From Liquidambar formosana (Eukaryota; Streptophyta; Magnoliopsida; Saxifragales; Altingiaceae): a stretch of DNA of 64,000 nucleotides. A model generated the notes under the pieces. It was given only the letters and a program-made list of their open reading frames with translations, was not told where the DNA came from and did not search any database. Both the position numbers and the translations under genes were made by a program. Shown here in pieces: positions 1 to 11,433 of this stretch. The stretch is taken from NCBI GenBank assembly GCA_039720395.1, contig CM077828.1, positions 30,314,069 to 30,378,068 on the forward strand. Reading direction: 5' to 3'. How positions within the stretch are numbered: position 1 is the stretch's first letter; every line of letters starts with the position of its first letter.

Positions 1-297
1 GATCCAGAGAGGCCAAACTTTGGTTAATTTTTAGAATTGTATTCTAATTCAAAATATGAAAGAGATCAATTGACTATAATCTTTTACATCCTTTTATTTA
101 TTTATTTATTTATTTATTATTTTTTTTTTTTCAGAATAAGATAAGAGAAAAATCTTGAACAAACAACAAATATTCAAGGCCACACATTCAAATTGATGTA
201 TTGAAGAACATTTGTTGCAGAAAGTTTTACTACAAAAAAGGAAAAAAAAGAAGGGCTTTCTTATCTCATCTCTTTGATATACTTTCCTGAGGCCTAC

Positions 298-3200
298 CTT
301 TGATACATTTTGGTCATGGCACATTTCCGAGTGAACGAAACCAGGGGTCACAATTGTTATTCCAATATCCGAACCAAATTCAATTCTCAAAGTGTCATAT
401 AAGTTTATTAGTGCTGCCTTGCTTGCCTGAAGCCATTGAAAATTTAAAAAATTGATCAATAATAAGAAGAAGAAAACGAATGAATAAGTAGTAAATTAAG
501 TATGCTAATCAATGAAATTTGTTACATTATAGATGCTCGCCCTTGTCAGAGGGAACCACCCAGCTGCTGAAGAAATCACAACGATCTTCCCTTGGTTTTT
601 CCTTAGGTGTGGAACAGCAAAATGGGTGCCATACACTGAACCCCAGAAGTTTACGTCCTATATATGATAACTTATATTCAGCTTCCAACTAAAAGTGGAA
701 TATATTTTAAGAGTTCAATTAAACGGAAGAAAAAAAAAAAATTGAAAATATTAAAGAACTCAATTTTTGCCTTGACAAGTGGTTACGTTATTGTTGAGTG
801 GACCGTTGCTATACCACGCGGACGTTGGTAATATCATGAATTTTTTTTTTTTTAATTAGTAAATATATACACTCTCACAGAGTCACAGATATGAACTAAA
901 TCCAAGCACCACCTATCCTTTTCTTTATCATTCTGTTTTTCTTTTTAGTAAACTTTTCTGGGTAAATCTTTTGGTAAGCTGAAATGTTGATCTTCTCTTA
1001 CTATTTAAATGTTCAGCTGAAGCTAGGCTCAGCGTGTCAGCAATAAAATAAAATAAAAAATTTAGCTGAAACTTCCAACGTTTTAATTTAGAAAAAAAAA
1101 AAAATGAAATAAGAAAAAAGGTTTGGCAATCCCTTGGGAGCTTTTTGCGCTCTGCATTCGGATTTCTATCCTGCCATGCATAGCACAATGCTATGCACAT
1201 CCTAACTTTTGAATGTGCATATGAGAAACTCAAGAGTGCGGAAGAGGACTTAGTATTAAGTTGACAAAACTTAACATGATGCCAAGGTGAAATGCATTAT
1301 TAGATTAGATTTTGGACGCTTGGATTTAAAGATCAAAAAATTGTCTATTGAGGTCATTTTGATCATTTTAATAGTAACTTTTGATCTTTAAATCAGAGCC
1401 ATTCAAAAGCTAATCGAAGAGTCTATTTCACCTTGGCACCGTGGCACCGTATTGAGTTTTATCAACTCAACATTGAATCTTCTCCTAAGCCAATAGTATC
1501 TCCAAAAACAAAAAAGCAACATTTGAAAAAAAAAAAAATCAATGCAAAATTCAACTCACTCGTTTTGGTCTAACTGATTAATGCTATTTCAATCACATTC
1601 TCTCACCCATCTATATATGGTATTTTATCCCACGGTTACTTTCATCTATACATTTTTAACTTATAAGATGAGTTGCAAAGATAAATGGAAAAGGATGAGT
1701 GAATTAGTATTTTTCCAAAAACAAAATGTTTGACTCAAAGTTCAATGTGTCAGTAGTATTAAAAATTGTAAAATGTTCAGCTCAAAGTTCAAGATAAAAA
1801 ATATTCAGCCCGAAGTTAAACGTTTCAATATTTAATTAGACCCTCTGGTTTGTTTCTTATGGAGATCGATGAGAAAAAAATATTCGGCTCAAACTTCAAA
1901 GGCTTGGACAACGACACGGCCGGCGACACGGCGTCATGGCTGGATGGATTGGGACAATGGCATATAAGGTCACTTTCGATCGATGTTACCTACTTTTTTA
2001 TTTTTTATTTTTGGGGGTGGTGGGGCGCGGAACCTTTTCGAGTTGCTTTTGATACAAAACAATTTTGAAGGCATTTCATGAGTAGTCATAATTTTTCATC
2101 TTCTAGTGAAAAAGGAAGCCATTAATTGTGGTGATAAATGAAAGTGGACATGGTATTGGTGGTGTATGTGTTCTTTTTAAAGACCGAGTAGAACTTTCAT
2201 GTAATTGTGATATGGTCAAGTAGTATTACCAGCCAATCACATTCAAGCAAAATAAGAAAATTAATATACTTGTTAGCCCATTGTCTTATTTTACTTACAT
2301 GTAATTGGTTGATGATACCACCTGATCATATCACAATTACATGCAAGTTTTTGCCTTAAAGACCAATAACATATGGTCATAATTTTTGGCAAGAGATTTG
2401 GTGACGTGAAGGAATATCCGCACAAAAGCTTGTCAAATATCTTTAAAAAGTAAAAATAATGTTGAAATCACTAACAAATTTTCTAGCAAAAGCAAAATTC
2501 TGCAACCAAAAAAAATTTAATGCAGGTGATCCCGTAAGTAATGCAATACGTGCAATCATGTTGATTAATTAATTACCATAATAGAAGTGATCGTATTAGA
2601 GAGAGTGCTGGAATCTTCAAACAGGACTGGCTCAAAAATCCCAGCGTTATTCACCAAATGATCCACTGTTGCATTAAATCCATAAACCATTATATGTCAG
2701 AAAGGAAAAATGCTATATATCCCTCTTTCTTTTTCTTTTCTTTTTCTAAATTCAAGATCTCAAATTCAAATAAAATTTAATGGGTAGATCAATTTTTGGT
2801 TCAAAATTAAAATCGAATTCATGGGTCATGTTGGATACTTACACCGTCCAAAGTGGCTCATAGCTTCACGAACAAACCGCTTGGAGTCTTCGACATTGGA
2901 AACATCTGCACGAATCACCATAACATCCGGGGAGCCAAACCGGCGGGCCTTATCGGCAACTTCTCGGAGCCGATTCTCTCTTCTGGCAACAAGCACTAAA
3001 CAAGCTCCTCTCCTAGCGTACTCATAAGCAAGATACTACCCCCAAAAAAATTACAAAACAGAATCATATATATATAGAGGGAACCCATGAAGGAAAAAAA
3101 GAGAGAGAAAAAAGCGAGGTTGATGGAGATTGCACAAACCTCTCCAATGCCTGAAGACGCTCCTGTGATGAGCACTACTTTTCCAGACACGTTTTCAATG

Positions 3201-3322
3201 TATATGAATTTTTTAATTGAAGAAAGAAATTTGAAAACTAGATATGGCGGTAAGGTGAAGAGGAGCATGATGAGTGCTATAGGAGGAAAAACAATGTTCA
3301 TGCACTTCTGAATCAAATCCAT
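298..3322 (-). CDS. HSD copy A: type I steroleosin-like 11-beta-HSD-like dehydrogenase, 3' end outside window
   Basis: Short-chain dehydrogenase of the plant HSD (steroleosin) family, NADP-dependent sterol/steroid dehydrogenases anchored in oil bodies. Five exons read cleanly on minus: 3322-3140, 3035-2843, 2665-2577, 657-526, 426-298, all with GT-AG introns. Exon 1 gives the MDLIQK start, a hydrophobic anchor with a proline-knot-like LPPY, and the cofactor motif TGASSGIG. Exon 3 carries NNAG; exons 4-5 carry the catalytic ISS and YNASK. Start is the first ATG after a CT-rich leader, identical in position to copies C and E. The expected sixth exon (about 93 codons in copy C) is not found in 1-297, where similarity to copy C stops near 240; it lies beyond the left edge or is lost. 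Intron 3 is 1.9 kb and holds a MITE. The reading frame is intact in the visible part, so it may be functional. Confidence 0.85.
2186..2355. mobile_element. Mutator-like MITE in intron 3 of copy A
   Basis: A 170-bp element with terminal inverted repeats of about 50 bp (core TGTAATTGTGATATG) is flanked by the exact 9-bp direct repeat ttaaagacc (2177-2185 and 2356-2364). The matching intron of copy C has a single uninterrupted ttaaagacc, so this is a real insertion after the duplication. The 9-bp target duplication points to the Mutator superfamily. Confidence 0.8.
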
Positions 3323-5283
3323 CTTGATTGATTGAGAGAGGGAGAGAGAGAGATGGCTGGGTGGGTTATAGCAATTCACGTAACATCGATTTATCGCCTC
3401 ATGTGCTATTTTTCTAGTTTGATGCTCGGTGTTTTTGTTTTCCTTTATTTATTTCTTTATTTTTGGTCTAGCTAGGACCAGTTTGGAACTCTCTGATTCT
3501 ATTTCTTGAGAGCTTTCACAACTGATTAACAAGGGTATCCAAGGGCGATCGAACTAATTCCTCCAATCTGTGCAATCCCTGCCCCACACTATTTTTAGGT
3601 ACTTTTATAGTTGTGTATAATTACTTTGGCGTACTTAAGTTGACTGAGTTTTTCATGTAAATGTGATACGGTCACGTAGCATCATGGATCAACGGAAACA
3701 AAATAAAGTAAGATTGTTGAACCAAAAGTACTATAACAATCTCATTATAATTTACTCCATTCTCATTAGCTTATGACACTACATCAATCATATTACAATT
3801 GCATGTAAGTTTTTCTTATTTAATTTAAATTTTTTTTTTTTTTTAGGAGATACAAGAATGAATTTCCTTAATCTGTCCTCCACAATTTAGGAATTGATAC
3901 CTAATGCTATTAATTAGAGTAAAACAGAGAAACAAACCCCGAATGTGTGTATCGGTCCCACAACATACAGACTAATAAGTTATGGACTTGCACAGAAATT
4001 AATTACCCGTCAATAGAGATATGTCCTACCAACCTTTACTGTTCTTATTACGCCTAAAGAACTAACCACAAGATTTGAACACAAGATCCCATAATTGATA
4101 TTCTAACCACTCAATTATCCACACCACACTTCGTGGTTCTCATTTAAGTTTGACAGAAGCAACTTCCCAAACCCCAATTAAGTCAAACCACCGCCCCCCC
4201 CCCCCCCCCCCCCGCCGCGCGGGGCGCCGCGGAGGGCACCAACGCCCACCATGTGGCCTCAAAAGGTGTACACCTACCGATTCACATGATCAACACGACA
4301 CCGACGCATTAATTAAGGGTATAAGACACTAACATATGGTAATGCCCATATATGGGAGTACCATTTCTTGCATGATTAATGACAAACTGTCATCATTATC
4401 TTCATCATTTATTTTTTAAGCCTTTTGGTGTAATCAAACTGGCTAGAAGAATATACTCCTTTCGTCCCCAAATTATTGTCACCTAGCAAAACATATATAA
4501 TGATGTGATGGCATTTAACAGAGTTTCCTAAAACAACACACTTTTTGGAAGGAGACAATCAATTAAAAATAGAAGAGTAGTAACATACTCACCATGGTAA
4601 AAAAAAAATTAAAATAATAAAATAATAACACTAATAATAATACAAAGGAAAAAAATTAACATTATTACTATAATTGATATTATAATCAATTCTTAAGAAT
4701 TCATAAAGACACTATTTCGAATTTCTACTTTTATTTATGATCATCACCTTCATTTTTTTTTTTAAATTTGTCAATTTAAAGTAATAAATTTGTGCTTTCA
4801 ATACCATGTAAAATTTATGGAATTGTTTAATTTCAAATTGGACACCCAAACAAGCCCTTAATTAATAAATGAAAAATATTCAAACTCCTCTTGATTCAAA
4901 CTTAAGAATTCTTAAAATATAACCTTACAGGATTAGTTAAACGATCAAAACCTAAATGCATGTGCTTCCCAGATATCATCATTTTGATTTTTCGCATCTA
5001 TTGCTATAAATGTAAATATGAGACATCTCACACACGCCGTTAGAAGATTGGAATGAAACCTAAGTGAAAATAACCGTATAAGTCCAAAAATACCCTTAAT
5101 CCTTAATAAATAAATAAATAAATAAATAATGAGTAAAGCATCTCACATCAAGTCATCAACTACTATAAACTTATACTCCGTAAAAGAATTCGAGAGATAA
5201 CAGGATGCAACTTTTAGTTAGTAAGGCAAATCCTATTTATAAACACAAACCCATAGTTCTATATAGTCTGCAGAGCATGATCT
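3323..5283. other. Intergenic spacer between copies A and B
   Basis: No gene seen. It holds a MITE-like inverted repeat (3643-3815) and a C20 run followed by a GC-rich palindromic stretch (4194-4240). Segments are colinear with the C-D spacer at about 15.9-17.28 kb, for example the shared text around the phrase AAGGGTATCCAA near 3532 and 16127. Confidence 0.6.
3643..3815. repeat. MITE-like inverted repeat, relative of 2186-2355
   Basis: The left end reads TTTTTCATGTAAATGTGATA; the right end is its diverged complement, ending near ATGTAAGTTTTTC. Same family as the MITE in copy A intron 3. I cannot find a clean target-site duplication, so the exact ends are uncertain. Confidence 0.5.
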
Positions 5284-8222
5284 TTAATCTGCCTTGACCT
5301 CAGGCGATTGGATTGTAGTGGGGTACAGAAATTTCTTGGCTCCAGTGAGTTCTAGGATCTTTTTGCTGGGCGCTTCATCGGGTGAGCCCCCTGGCCTAGT
5401 AACGTACATCAATCGGTAACACCACTCGATCAGCTCAGGGCAAAACACCTTCCAAAAATAGGTGACCTTGAACCATGCTGGCTCTGTCACGTATCTCTCT
5501 CCCCTGCAAGCACCGTTCACGATCGCCTTGGCGCACGCTCCTGCTAATGCAACTGGGGATATGCTCACTTGAACCTAATCAACAGACATTTTTCAAAATA
5601 ATCGAGGGCATGATCTACTGTTTTGTTTAGTGAAAAGAAACCACTACTCTATTAACGGTTATCCCGAGAAATAAAGAGGATGTGTCCCACTCCTTGTAAA
5701 AATTCGATTATGTAAAAGCCAGGGTAACATATGCTTCAATTACAGGTTGACCCGTATACAGGTCTTTCCTTATAGAGGATGCATAGAACTAAATTAGAAC
5801 CAAAGGGTACGTCCATGTCTAACCCCAAACTTTAAATTTTTTGTAACATATACATACATTTACATATAGCTATATAAGTATTAAAGTACGTAATTTAGCC
5901 CAAAAATTACACCTACCCATCCCAAAACCCAAGATCCTAACTCATTTTATTTTCCATTTCTTTATGTAGTTTTGAATATTAGTATAGTTCTCATTCTTGA
6001 ATGGTGAAATTTCTCTAGTTCATAGTCTGGCCCCCAAGATGAAACCTTGCTTCTGTCCCTTATAACCATGTGAAAATTCTGGTAGGTAAAGACCATACCG
6101 TAACCTATGTTTGAAACATGACCAAGTGCATGTGTCTGCGCAACACGTGCTTAGAACATAACCGCATACATATATATATAAAAAGAACAGCAGAGGAAAA
6201 TTAAGCTTACATCCCTCAGTGCTTGATCAACTTCCATTTTGCCTTCCCTCAATAGGTATTTGCCTCGGGTCATTTCGGACTCAACAAATCCTGGAGTCAC
6301 AATTGTTATTCCAATGTCGGACCCAAGTTCAACCCTCAATGTCTCGTATAACGCCATCATTGCTGCTTTGCTTGCCTAAGGTGGCCATTGAAGTATTAGA
6401 CCTCATCACTAAAAGAAAACAGAGAAAATAAGAGGGCAAAGGGGAACAGGCAAGAATTTCCAGTGGGACTCACATTATAGAAGCTCATTCTTGGCATAGG
6501 CAACCATGAAGCAGATGATGAAAGGACCACGATTTTGCCTCTGCTGTTTCTAAGGTATGGAACGGCAAAACGGGTGGTGTACACTGAACCCCAGAAATTT
6601 ATATCCTTTTACCACAAAGCATGGAAACTCAAAATTTGAAGATTACAAATCAGGAGGTAATTTTCCCTTTTCTATTAGTGGTGGGGTACCCAACTCAATT
6701 TGTCCAGAGTCACTTGCCCGTTGATAGGATCAGTACATCGGTTAATTCAAAATTTCTTTAAAAAAAACAATTCACTTTCCAGTAAGCTTGAAGCCAGATC
6801 ATTTACTCGATCAATAAGTAAGAAAAATGCTATTAGGCTTCCATGTCATCGATTAGTACCATCCAGATGAAAAATGTTATTAGACTATCATGTTATCAAC
6901 CAGTACCACGATAATTGAACAATCAGATTTGGGCACTTTATTATCATCTTATATATAATAATTAAAATAAAGAGTGTTTGATCAATTATTACCATAATGG
7001 TTCTAAAGGCAGTGATATCGGTTGACTCTTCAAACAAGCATACAGAAGTGACCCCTGCGTTATTCACCAGATGATCCACTGCATCACATTAACCCATGCA
7101 TCTTGGGTTAAAACATCATCAAATGCTCATAAAATCACAAAACAAAAAATTAATATAATTCGAAGAAATTAACCCTATAAACTATCACTCACATCGCCCA
7201 AAGTGATTCAATGTCTCATCAACAAGCCGCCTGCAGTCTTCAACCCTCGCAACATCAGCACGAATCGCAATAACATCCGGAGAGCCGAGCTCTAGTGCTC
7301 TATCCGCCACTTCTCGGAGCAGCTTCTCTCTCCTTGCAGCTAGGGCTAAGCATGCTCCTCTCCTAGCATACTCATAAGCAAGATGCTACACACACACTCA
7401 AAATAAGCACACATAATAAGGTAGAAATTGAGGCAATCGCCTTAGATCCTAGCTTTTAAAGTCACAACCTACTCATTAAAAAGCCCATATACAAAAGATC
7501 TTATTAAAAATTTGGAGGCCTCTATTGGCACCCAAAAACTTGCTTTTCATCCCCACTTATTTTACATTTTAAGATTTTATGAAAAATATATAAGGTTTTT
7601 ATAAAAACTTATAGCGTTTTCTATTAGAAAACATCATTTTGAATAACTTTTTAAAAGTAAGTTCTTCCAAAATCTATCGTTTGAATGGGCTTTTTAGTCA
7701 TTTATGATGTGGACACTATAAATAGCAAAAAAGTCTATTGAAACGATAGATTTTGGAAAAACTTTCTTCTAAAAAGTTGTTCAAAATGATGTTTTCTAAC
7801 AAAATACGCAATCAGTTTTTATGAAAATCTTCTATATTTTTCATAAATCTTTTAAGTTGAAAATAAGTGAGGGATGAAAAGCAAGTCTTTGGGTGCCAAT
7901 AGAATCCCCTTAAAAATTTTGACCTTAGACCCTATTTAAAGAAGGGACATTTTGTCATGGGGGCCTCAATTTGTACTGGGCCACTCTAATTTAGACCCAG
8001 AAATCAAAGGTTTATAGACAATTTTGGGGTTGCTCGTTACCTCGCCGATGCCTGAGGAAGCACCAGTTATGATCACAACTTTTCCTTCTACATTTTCGCT
8101 GATGATGGAACTAAGATGGAAAGGAAGAGCTTGAAACCCAAAAATGGTGGTAAGAGAAGGCTGAGGAAGAAGAAGGTAAATGGAGGAGCTACTATCTTGA
8201 GGAAATTGTTTATCAGATCCAT
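5284..8222 (-). CDS. HSD copy B: type II steroleosin-like dehydrogenase with a 1-bp frameshift in exon 1
   Basis: Second HSD class, closer to canonical steroleosins (MDLINNFLKIVAPPF start). Exons: 8222-8041, 7385-7193, 7078-6993, 6605-6474, 6375-6211, 5574-5284, all GT-AG. The order is a membrane anchor with LPPF, TGASSGIG, LAARRE (basic residues suiting NADP), NNAG, SSS, YNASK, and a C-terminal region with RGERYVTEPAWF. Length would be 349 aa. Exon 1 is 182 nt where copies A, C and E have 183. Against copy D one base is missing near 8112 (CTAAG for CTTAAG), so the ATG at 8222 runs into a stop before the cofactor motif. An upstream ATG at 8295 is in frame with the motif but replaces the anchor with low-complexity sequence. 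It may be a recent pseudogene, a sequencing error, or a protein with an altered N-terminus. The rest of the gene is intact. Confidence 0.8.
7514..7909. mobile_element. Foldback Mutator-like MITE in intron 1 of copy B
   Basis: A 396-bp element that is almost one long inverted repeat, with arms of about 190 bp and ends containing CTATTGGCACCCAAA. It is flanked by ttaaaaattt at 7504-7513 and 7910-7919. Copy D has the single-copy empty site (ttattaataattttgacc near 19620), so insertion followed the duplication. The transcript could form a long hairpin. Confidence 0.85.
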
Positions 8223-8227
8223 GGTTT

Positions 8228-8252
8228 AGAGAGAGAGAGAGAGAGAGAGAGA
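8228..8252. repeat. GA/CT microsatellite in the 5' leader of copy B
   Basis: An uninterrupted GA repeat of about 12 units lies a few bases upstream of the copy B ATG. On the sense strand it is CT-rich leader. Shorter versions sit in the same place in copies A and C. It is absent in copy D because that region is deleted. Confidence 0.8.
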
Positions 8253-9355
8253 TTATCTGATATGAGGACAAAAAATTGTAAATAATTATACCCATGAGAA
8301 GAAAGGGCTAGAAGGAGAAGGTGGTGGCAGTATTTGCATGGCAAGCATATGACACGTAATGGAGCCAAACTGGCGGAATGGAGGTGGCGTTAACATTTGT
8401 CTTCCTATCCCCTGACCCTTGCCGTGCTCAAAATTTCTGCGGGATTATAACCTTACTGCCTTACTGGAGATAGTTTAGTCATTTTATGAGATTTTAGGGT
8501 CAAAACGGGATATACGTGGATACACTTTCTGCCACGTAGGATGTTGGGCTGCCTTTCTTGTGATGGCCCATTAAATCTAGCTCCTGGGCGCATTTAACAA
8601 GCCCACGCCAAGTATAAGTACATTGTAATGGGCCAGGCTTGACATAGGTACTTTCTCCATTTCATGTTTGAAAAAATACATTTTTTTAGGAATCCTTTTT
8701 AGATGCTTATGCATCCATTTTTATAACCTAACTAATATTTCAATTTTATCCGTCAAGTTTAATATAATAATTAATTGAGTTTGTTTTGTCCACGTCATAT
8801 AATTAATAGCATAAATATGGGTATTTTAGAAAATTAATTAAAATGAATTCTTTATTTTTTTACTAAGACAATAATTTTAAAATGACTCCAAATTAAGAAA
8901 AGGAAGACAATTAGTATGAAATGGAGAGAGTACAACCTTTTTTTTTACTGTTAGAGCAGGTTCTGATTGAAGTTAAAAGTAGCCTCGGGAGAAGTAAATC
9001 TGCCCTCATGGGTGCCAATAGGTTTGAGCATGTATCCATGTCTTTAAAATTTATGTTCCCATATGCATGGATGGGTAATTTTTTACTAGAATGCATAAAA
9101 GGCAATTCATTTTCGTTTCAAACCAGAACTTTGTTTGAATTTGAAAGGTTAATGACAAGTCCATCTAATTCTGCAATACTCATTCAAATAATACAAAGAA
9201 AGATTTAAGGATCGGAGGGTTATGTTATACTTAAAAATAAACTGGTAACAAAGGTTATTGTAATTCTACCATTCAAATGGTCTTATAATTTTTTTTTTTT
9301 TTTTTTTTTTTTTGGGCTGCCCTTATATTCTTTTGGGAAAGTTTGATCTTTCCCT
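8253..9355. other. Spacer between copy B and the DUF gene relic
   Basis: No gene seen. Largely colinear with 21.36-22.70 kb of the right unit. It contains the uninterrupted Stowaway-like MITE at 8651-8930 and a poly-T run near 9290-9313. Confidence 0.6.
8651..8930. mobile_element. Stowaway-like MITE
   Basis: A 280-bp AT-rich element with inverted ends (CTTTCTCCATTTCAT and ATGAAATGGAGAGAG), flanked by TA dinucleotides at 8649-8650 and 8931-8932, as expected for Tc1/mariner MITEs. Its sister copy in the right unit is split by a foldback element. Confidence 0.7.
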
Positions 9356-9847
9356 TCATTCATTACTACAAACTACTCCAGCCTCCTTTGTTTGTTGACC
9401 CTTGCAATGAAATCATCTGCCCTTTTGTTTAATTCATCAGTGAGCTCTTCTTCTCAATCTAAATCCTCTCTTTCCTTCTCTACTTCTATTTTTTCTTCTC
9501 CCCAGCTTTTCCTTTCTATGTGCTCTCCATCTTTAATTACCAAATAATCTTCTTTACTTCCTCTTCTAAGGACATCTCCAATTTTCTCTCCTTCTCGTCT
9601 TCAACAGCATGACAACTTATAAGGCTTTGAATGCGGTTTATGTACTCATCGTAGTACAAATTGCCGGCCAACGAAGAGTCCGAAGGGAAGCTCTTTCATC
9701 TTCCAACGAGGATGATAACGATAAGGTTTCTTACAATGAACAAAAACTTGGAAATGAGGAAGAGAGAACCTAGTTTTGGGAGAGTGACAAATAAGGAAAC
9801 GTTCATGGAAGAACATAGGGACGGATACCAACAAGGGCTGGAACAAA
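9356..9847 (-). pseudogene. Broken copy of the DUF4408/DUF761 gene
   Basis: Closely similar to the 3' four-fifths of the intact gene at 22701-23306, on the same strand. It carries a premature TGA at 9454-9456 inside the acidic linker (GGA in the intact copy). Its 5' end, with the start codon and first helix, is missing because the homology stops abruptly at 9841-9847, where type I HSD exon 2 begins. It cannot encode the original protein. Confidence 0.85.
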
Positions 9848-10286
9848 CCGCGCTTAGAGTCTTCGACATTGGAAACATCCGCACGAATCACCTTAACATC
9901 CGGTGAGCCGAGACGGCGGGCCTTATCAGCAACTTCTCGGAACCGGTCTTCTCTTATGTCAACAAGCACTAATCGAGCTCCTCTCCTAGCGTACTCAAAA
10001 GCAAGTTGCTTCAAAAATTACAAAACCATCATAACAATGGAAACCCATATTGAAAGGGGGAAAAAAAAAGGGGTTTAAAGGGAGAGGTGGAGATTGTACA
10101 GACCTCTCCAATGCCTGAAGACGCTCCTGTGATGAGCACTACTTTTCCTGCTACGTTTTCAACGTATATAAATCTTATGATAAAAGAAAAAAACTTGAAA
10201 ACTAGGTATGGTGGCATGGTGAAGAGGAGCATGATGAGTGCTATAGGAAGAATTACAATGTTCATGAACTTTTGAATCAAATCCAT
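9646..10286 (-). pseudogene. HSD copy E: exons 1-2 of a type I HSD fused to the DUF gene relic
   Basis: Exon 1 (10286-10104) is intact: MDLIQKF start, hydrophobic anchor, TGASSGIG, GT donor. Exon 2 (10008 onward) follows after an AG acceptor and runs to NVEDSKR, then at 9848 enters DUF-gene DNA in a foreign frame and stops at 9646. The chimeric ORF would be about 181 aa: an anchored half Rossmann fold plus an unrelated tail, without the NNAG, Ser or YxxxK motifs. It therefore cannot be an active dehydrogenase. The end of the second beta strand reads VDIRED instead of VARREN of copies A and C. Exons 3-6 are absent. Whether it is transcribed is unknown; its leader with a CA repeat upstream is preserved. 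Confidence 0.8.
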
Positions 10287-11160
10287 TTTTCTCTCCGCTA
10301 CACACACACACACGCTCAAGAGAGAAAGAGAGAACCGATCAAAAAGATTAAAAAAAGAAGAGAGAGATAAGAGAAAAAGAGATGGAGAATGGGGTTAGTT
10401 GAGAGAAGGGCTACTCACGTTAATGTGATGAGGAAAAGAAATTAATGGGTTGGTTGAGACATGGCAAGAAAATAGCACACTATACTCTGAGAGGACACAA
10501 AGTCCCACGGAAATAAGACCAAAATTGGTAACCAGCACAATGGCTGCAGTAATTCCGGTACTCAAAAGGAGAAATTAAAGAGATAAATGAAGAATAATTA
10601 ATCACATAGTACATGGACAATTTAATGTGGTTCGGTGGCTTATGCTACGTCCAAAGGGATAACGATTGGATGGGTTCACTACGAAACAAAAAAAGTACAG
10701 ACAAAATAATAAAAAGTGGTTTTACAAAACAAATTTTTTTACCCATTTGAAGTAATATATTTTTATTTTTCAAATTTCACTGATTTGTTGAAACATTGAC
10801 AAGGCCAGTCATAAATTAACCGTTTTTCTTTTCTATTATGAATGGATAACGTTAAACGTAACAGTATAATACAACACTATATAGATAACAGCTAATGTAG
10901 CAATTAATGAACTTCTTGTGAATAGCTTAGAGGGTGTTGTTGTTAACCAATTGAATCATATCATATCAGGTGCTTGAACTAAGAGCTGTTTATAGCATGA
11001 ATCATCGTTTAAAAGCTTTCATTCATCCCATGGGTAAGTTTCCATATATAGACTAAACAACCCCCTCCCCCTTAGTTTTTCAAGCTTGTAGTTAGTTTTC
11101 TTCTATAATTTGGGGGAAAAGAAAAGAAAAGATGGGCAAAACCGATATTGCCAGATCTCA
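10287..11160. other. Spacer upstream of copy E
   Basis: No gene seen. The GA-rich leader of copy E lies at 10310-10390. A stretch near 10615-10660 (TGTGGTTCGGTGGCTTATG) resembles sequence often found in plant Copia LTRs. I could not define element ends. Confidence 0.4.
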
Positions 11161-11433
11161 TCAACTTAAAATAGGATCCCAAATGATAGTTCATATTCCC
11201 CCTCCCCTCTAAAAATGGGAATCCCTTTATTCGTTGGTAAAATAAGCCCTTGAGTTCTATTGCAGATAATGATCCAAAAACATCAAATCCACCACACACA
11301 CCCAGCCGGTGTGGCACTCTGCTAACTAGATAGTCTCAATCTGTTTTTTGCTCAGGAGGTTGGATCATTGAAGTTGGATCGAGAAGCGTTTCTGCTATAA
11401 TTTTGTTGCCATTTGTGTCCCTCTGCAAAGTCG
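11160..11433 (-). pseudogene. Relic of a type I HSD last exon and its 3' flank
   Basis: The segment 11336-11433 matches the 3' end of copy C exon 6, including the terminal residues IQPPEQKTD (IQSPELKTD in C), with indels. The 3' flank 11160-11335 matches 12000-12144. Only the tail of the gene is present, next to unrelated DNA. It is debris from another duplication or deletion in the array. Confidence 0.7.

Noticed and set aside
1850..2068. Small frame in copy A intron 3
   Set aside because: Lies in an intron; the copy C counterpart is not conserved as coding.
10610..10680. Copia LTR fragment
   Set aside because: One suggestive phrase only; no ends or partner LTR.
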